A DNA stretch of 64,000 nucleotides, taken from SHZI01 sp038214295 (lineage in GTDB: Bacteria; Pseudomonadota; Gammaproteobacteria; Steroidobacterales; GCA-2729495). Of this stretch, positions 62,588 through 64,000 are shown one piece after another; the stretch's first letter is position 1, and every line of letters begins with the position of its first letter. The DNA lies in NCBI GenBank assembly GCA_038214295.1, contig JBBQSA010000004.1:1-64000 (forward strand), given 5' to 3'. The translations under genes were made by a program, and so were the position numbers. The notes beneath the pieces are model-generated. The model had not been told where the DNA came from. It saw only the letters and a program-made list of their open reading frames with translations, and did no database searches.

Positions 62588-63220
62588 CTAGTTCAATGTC
62601 GCCAGGGCGGCCCGGATTGCCGCCTGCACATCAGCCAGCGGCTGGCTGGCGTCGATCACGCGGATCCGGGCCGGTTCCCGGCCAGCCATGTCCAGATAGG
62701 CGGCCCGGACACGCTGAAAAAACTCGGCGGACTCCTGCTCGAAGCGATCGCGCTGTGCGCGGCCGGCCAGCCGGTCCACCGACACCTGCAGTGGCGCATC
62801 CAGCAGCAGTGTGAGGTCCGGCCGCAGGCCGTCCTGGACGAGGCCGGCGAGAGTGTCGATGCTTGCGGCCGGCAGGCCCCGGCCGCCACCCTGGTAGGCG
62901 TGGCTGGCATCCGTAAAGCGGTCGCAGACGACCCACTTGCCGCTGGCAAGCGCCGGCCAGATGACCTCCTCCAGGTGGGTGGAGCGGGCCGCAAACACCA
63001 GCAGCAACTCGGTCAGCGGCGCGATCCGGATTTCCGGACTCAGCAGGATTTCCCGGATGCGCTCGCCGAGAGACGTGCCGCCGGGTTCCCGCGTTTCCAC
63101 CACCGCGTTGCCGGCCCGTCGCAGTTCATTGGAAATGAAGCTGAGATTGGTGGACTTGCCCACTCCCTCGATGCCCTCGACGGTAATGAAGCGGCCCCGC
63201 GCAGCTGGGTTAGTCGTCAA
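62588..63220 (-). CDS. tmk: Thymidylate kinase
   Basis: A 210-residue dTMP kinase. P-loop FITVEGIEGVGKSTNLSFI (Lys22), the DR motif WVVCDRFTDASHAYQGGGRG, and the LID-type RAQRDRFEQESAEFFQRV. The start is TTG at 63220, preceded by AGGAACTAGG; longer starts run into mltG. It is 13 bases downstream of mltG. Essential for dTTP supply. Confidence 0.95.
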   Translation of the reverse strand: MTTNPAARGRFITVEGIEGVGKSTNLSFISNELRRAGNAVVETREPGGTSLGERIREILLSPEIRIAPLTELLLVFAARSTHLEEVIWPALASGKWVVCDRFTDASHAYQGGGRGLPAASIDTLAGLVQDGLRPDLTLLLDAPLQVSVDRLAGRAQRDRFEQESAEFFQRVRAAYLDMAGREPARIRVIDASQPLADVQAAIRAALATLN

Positions 63221-63233
63221 TGACCTAGTTCCT

Positions 63234-64000
63234 TCAGTTCCGGTTCCGGCGGCCAAGCGTGGCCAGGTAATCCCGCACAGCGGCCTCATGCTCCTTCAGG
63301 GTAGCCGAGAAATGGTGGCTGCCGTCACCCGCCCCGGTCGCCACGAAGAACAGCGCGTCGCCGTCAGCCGGATTGGCTGCTGCCTCGATCGCGGCGGCGC
63401 TTGGCGCTGCGATGGGTGTGGGTGGCAGGCCGGTGCGCGTGTAGGTGTTCCAGGGCGAATCCGCGTCCAGGTCCCTGCGTGTAAGGTTGCCATCGAAGCG
63501 TTCGCCGAGCCCATAGATGACCGTGGGATCGGTCTGCAGGCGCATGCCTTTCTGGAGGCGCCGGATGAAGACACCGGCGATCACTGGCCGCTCGCTGGCA
63601 AGGGCGGTTTCCCGCTCGATGATGGACGCCAGGACGAGGAGCTCGTAGGGGCTGGCAATTGGCAGGCCGGCCCGCCGGCCCGTCCAGGATCGATCGAGCT
63701 GCTCAACGAGAGCCTGGTGTGCCCGCGACAGCAGCTCCCGGTCGGTAGTGCCCCGCGCGAACAGGTAGGTTTCCGGCAGGAACGCGCCCTCCGCGCTCGG
63801 CCAGGCCAACTCCAGCTGCCGCGCCAGGCCGGCCGGCAGCTCACCTGCGCGCGCGTCGTCCAGCGTCTGGTCCAGCGCCGGTTGTGCCCGGACCGCCCGC
63901 ACGATGTCCTGGATCGACCAGCCCTCCACCAGGGTGAACTTGTGCAGGACCACGCGCCCGGCCACGAGCTGCTGCAGCAGCTGTGCCGGGGTTGTCCCCG
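63234..64000 (-). CDS. mltG: Endolytic murein transglycosylase MltG (5' end outside window)
   Basis: The last 255 or so residues of a YceG/MltG lytic transglycosylase that cuts nascent glycan strands. The catalytic Glu lies in LVLASIIERETALASERPVI. Diagnostic segments are FLPETYLFARGTTDRELLSR, VFIRRLQKGMRLQTDPTVIY and NTYTRTGLPPTPIAAPSAAA. The frame is open to the end of the window, so the N-terminal membrane helix and LysM-like part are missing. First visible gene of mltG-tmk-holB-pilZ. Confidence 0.95.
   Translation of the reverse strand, partial: GTTPAQLLQQLVAGRVVLHKFTLVEGWSIQDIVRAVRAQPALDQTLDDARAGELPAGLARQLELAWPSAEGAFLPETYLFARGTTDRELLSRAHQALVEQLDRSWTGRRAGLPIASPYELLVLASIIERETALASERPVIAGVFIRRLQKGMRLQTDPTVIYGLGERFDGNLTRRDLDADSPWNTYTRTGLPPTPIAAPSAAAIEAAANPADGDALFFVATGAGDGSHHFSATLKEHEAAVRDYLATLGRRNRN

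Noticed and set aside
62581..62814. 77-codon plus-strand frame with a consensus AGGAGG (62565-62570) 10 bases before its GTG
   Set aside because: The ribosome-site match is striking, but the frame lies inside tmk and its product is Pro/Arg-rich nonsense. Likely coincidence.

Overview
The window is a gene-dense, high-GC (about 65%) bacterial chromosome segment. Gene families and gene order point to a gammaproteobacterium. The diagnostic features are the uvrC-pgsA-tRNA-Gly/Cys/Leu block (same order as E. coli uvrC-pgsA-glyW-cysT-leuZ), purB next to a nudJ-like gene and mnmA, mltG-tmk-holB-pilZ, a System I cytochrome c maturation operon, DarP/YjgA, GluQ-RS, a YqjD/YqjE/YqjK-like trio, and a fused aspartate kinase-homoserine dehydrogenase. 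A class II DAHP synthase, two UbiD decarboxylases and a CaiB-type CoA transferase fit an environmental, metabolically broad lineage related to Xanthomonadales/Steroidobacterales-type bacteria. I cannot fix the genus. No phage, insertion sequence, plasmid or CRISPR signature was seen.

Layout. 1-5200: the tail of an EF-G gene with a bidirectional terminator, a secreted lipoprotein, a frameshifted remnant, and a UbiD decarboxylase translationally coupled to a nitrilase-fold protein that lacks the catalytic cysteine. 5200-13100: cold-shock protein, TPR/TonB-C protein, DarP, an ABC-2 exporter, a SET-domain protein, SnoaL-like and NmrA-like proteins, an isochorismatase-like hydrolase and GluQ-RS. 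13100-20150: fused ABC exporter, subtilase with a GlyGly-CTERM-like tail, YqjD/E/K-like membrane proteins, MFS transporter and epimerase. 20250-26080: a CTP-dependent-riboflavin-kinase-like (DUF120) domain fused to a HAD phosphatase, convergent with a CoA transferase-UbiD pair, then a P-loop ATPase and an HNH protein with an altered first histidine. 26190-31430: thrA-thrC without thrB, a NERD protein and TatD. 31436-45400: acnA, mnmA, nudix, unknown gene, purB, fumC, CoA pyrophosphatase-like nudix, mazG, glycine-zipper protein, class II DAHP synthase, uvrC and pgsA. 45440-45764: three tRNAs. 45780-53929: an ExeA-like/FHA protein divergent from ccmABCDEFGHI. 54116-61209: lipocalin, GDPD, ferredoxin-NADP reductase, a TIR-like protein divergent from an EEP hydrolase, a bifunctional beta-oxidation enzyme and a double-CNB/rhodanese protein. 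61219-64000: pilZ, holB, tmk and a truncated mltG.

How it works together. Most of the window is housekeeping: translation, TCA cycle, threonine and purine synthesis, tRNA modification, DNA repair, nucleotide-pool cleaning, cytochrome c assembly. The clearest unusual locus is the DUF120-HAD fusion beside a UbiD gene, because UbiD enzymes need prenylated FMN and DUF120 proteins make FMN from riboflavin in archaea. A second theme is homologues that have lost canonical catalytic residues while the fold is retained: the nitrilase-like, HNH, TIR-like and ExeA-like proteins.
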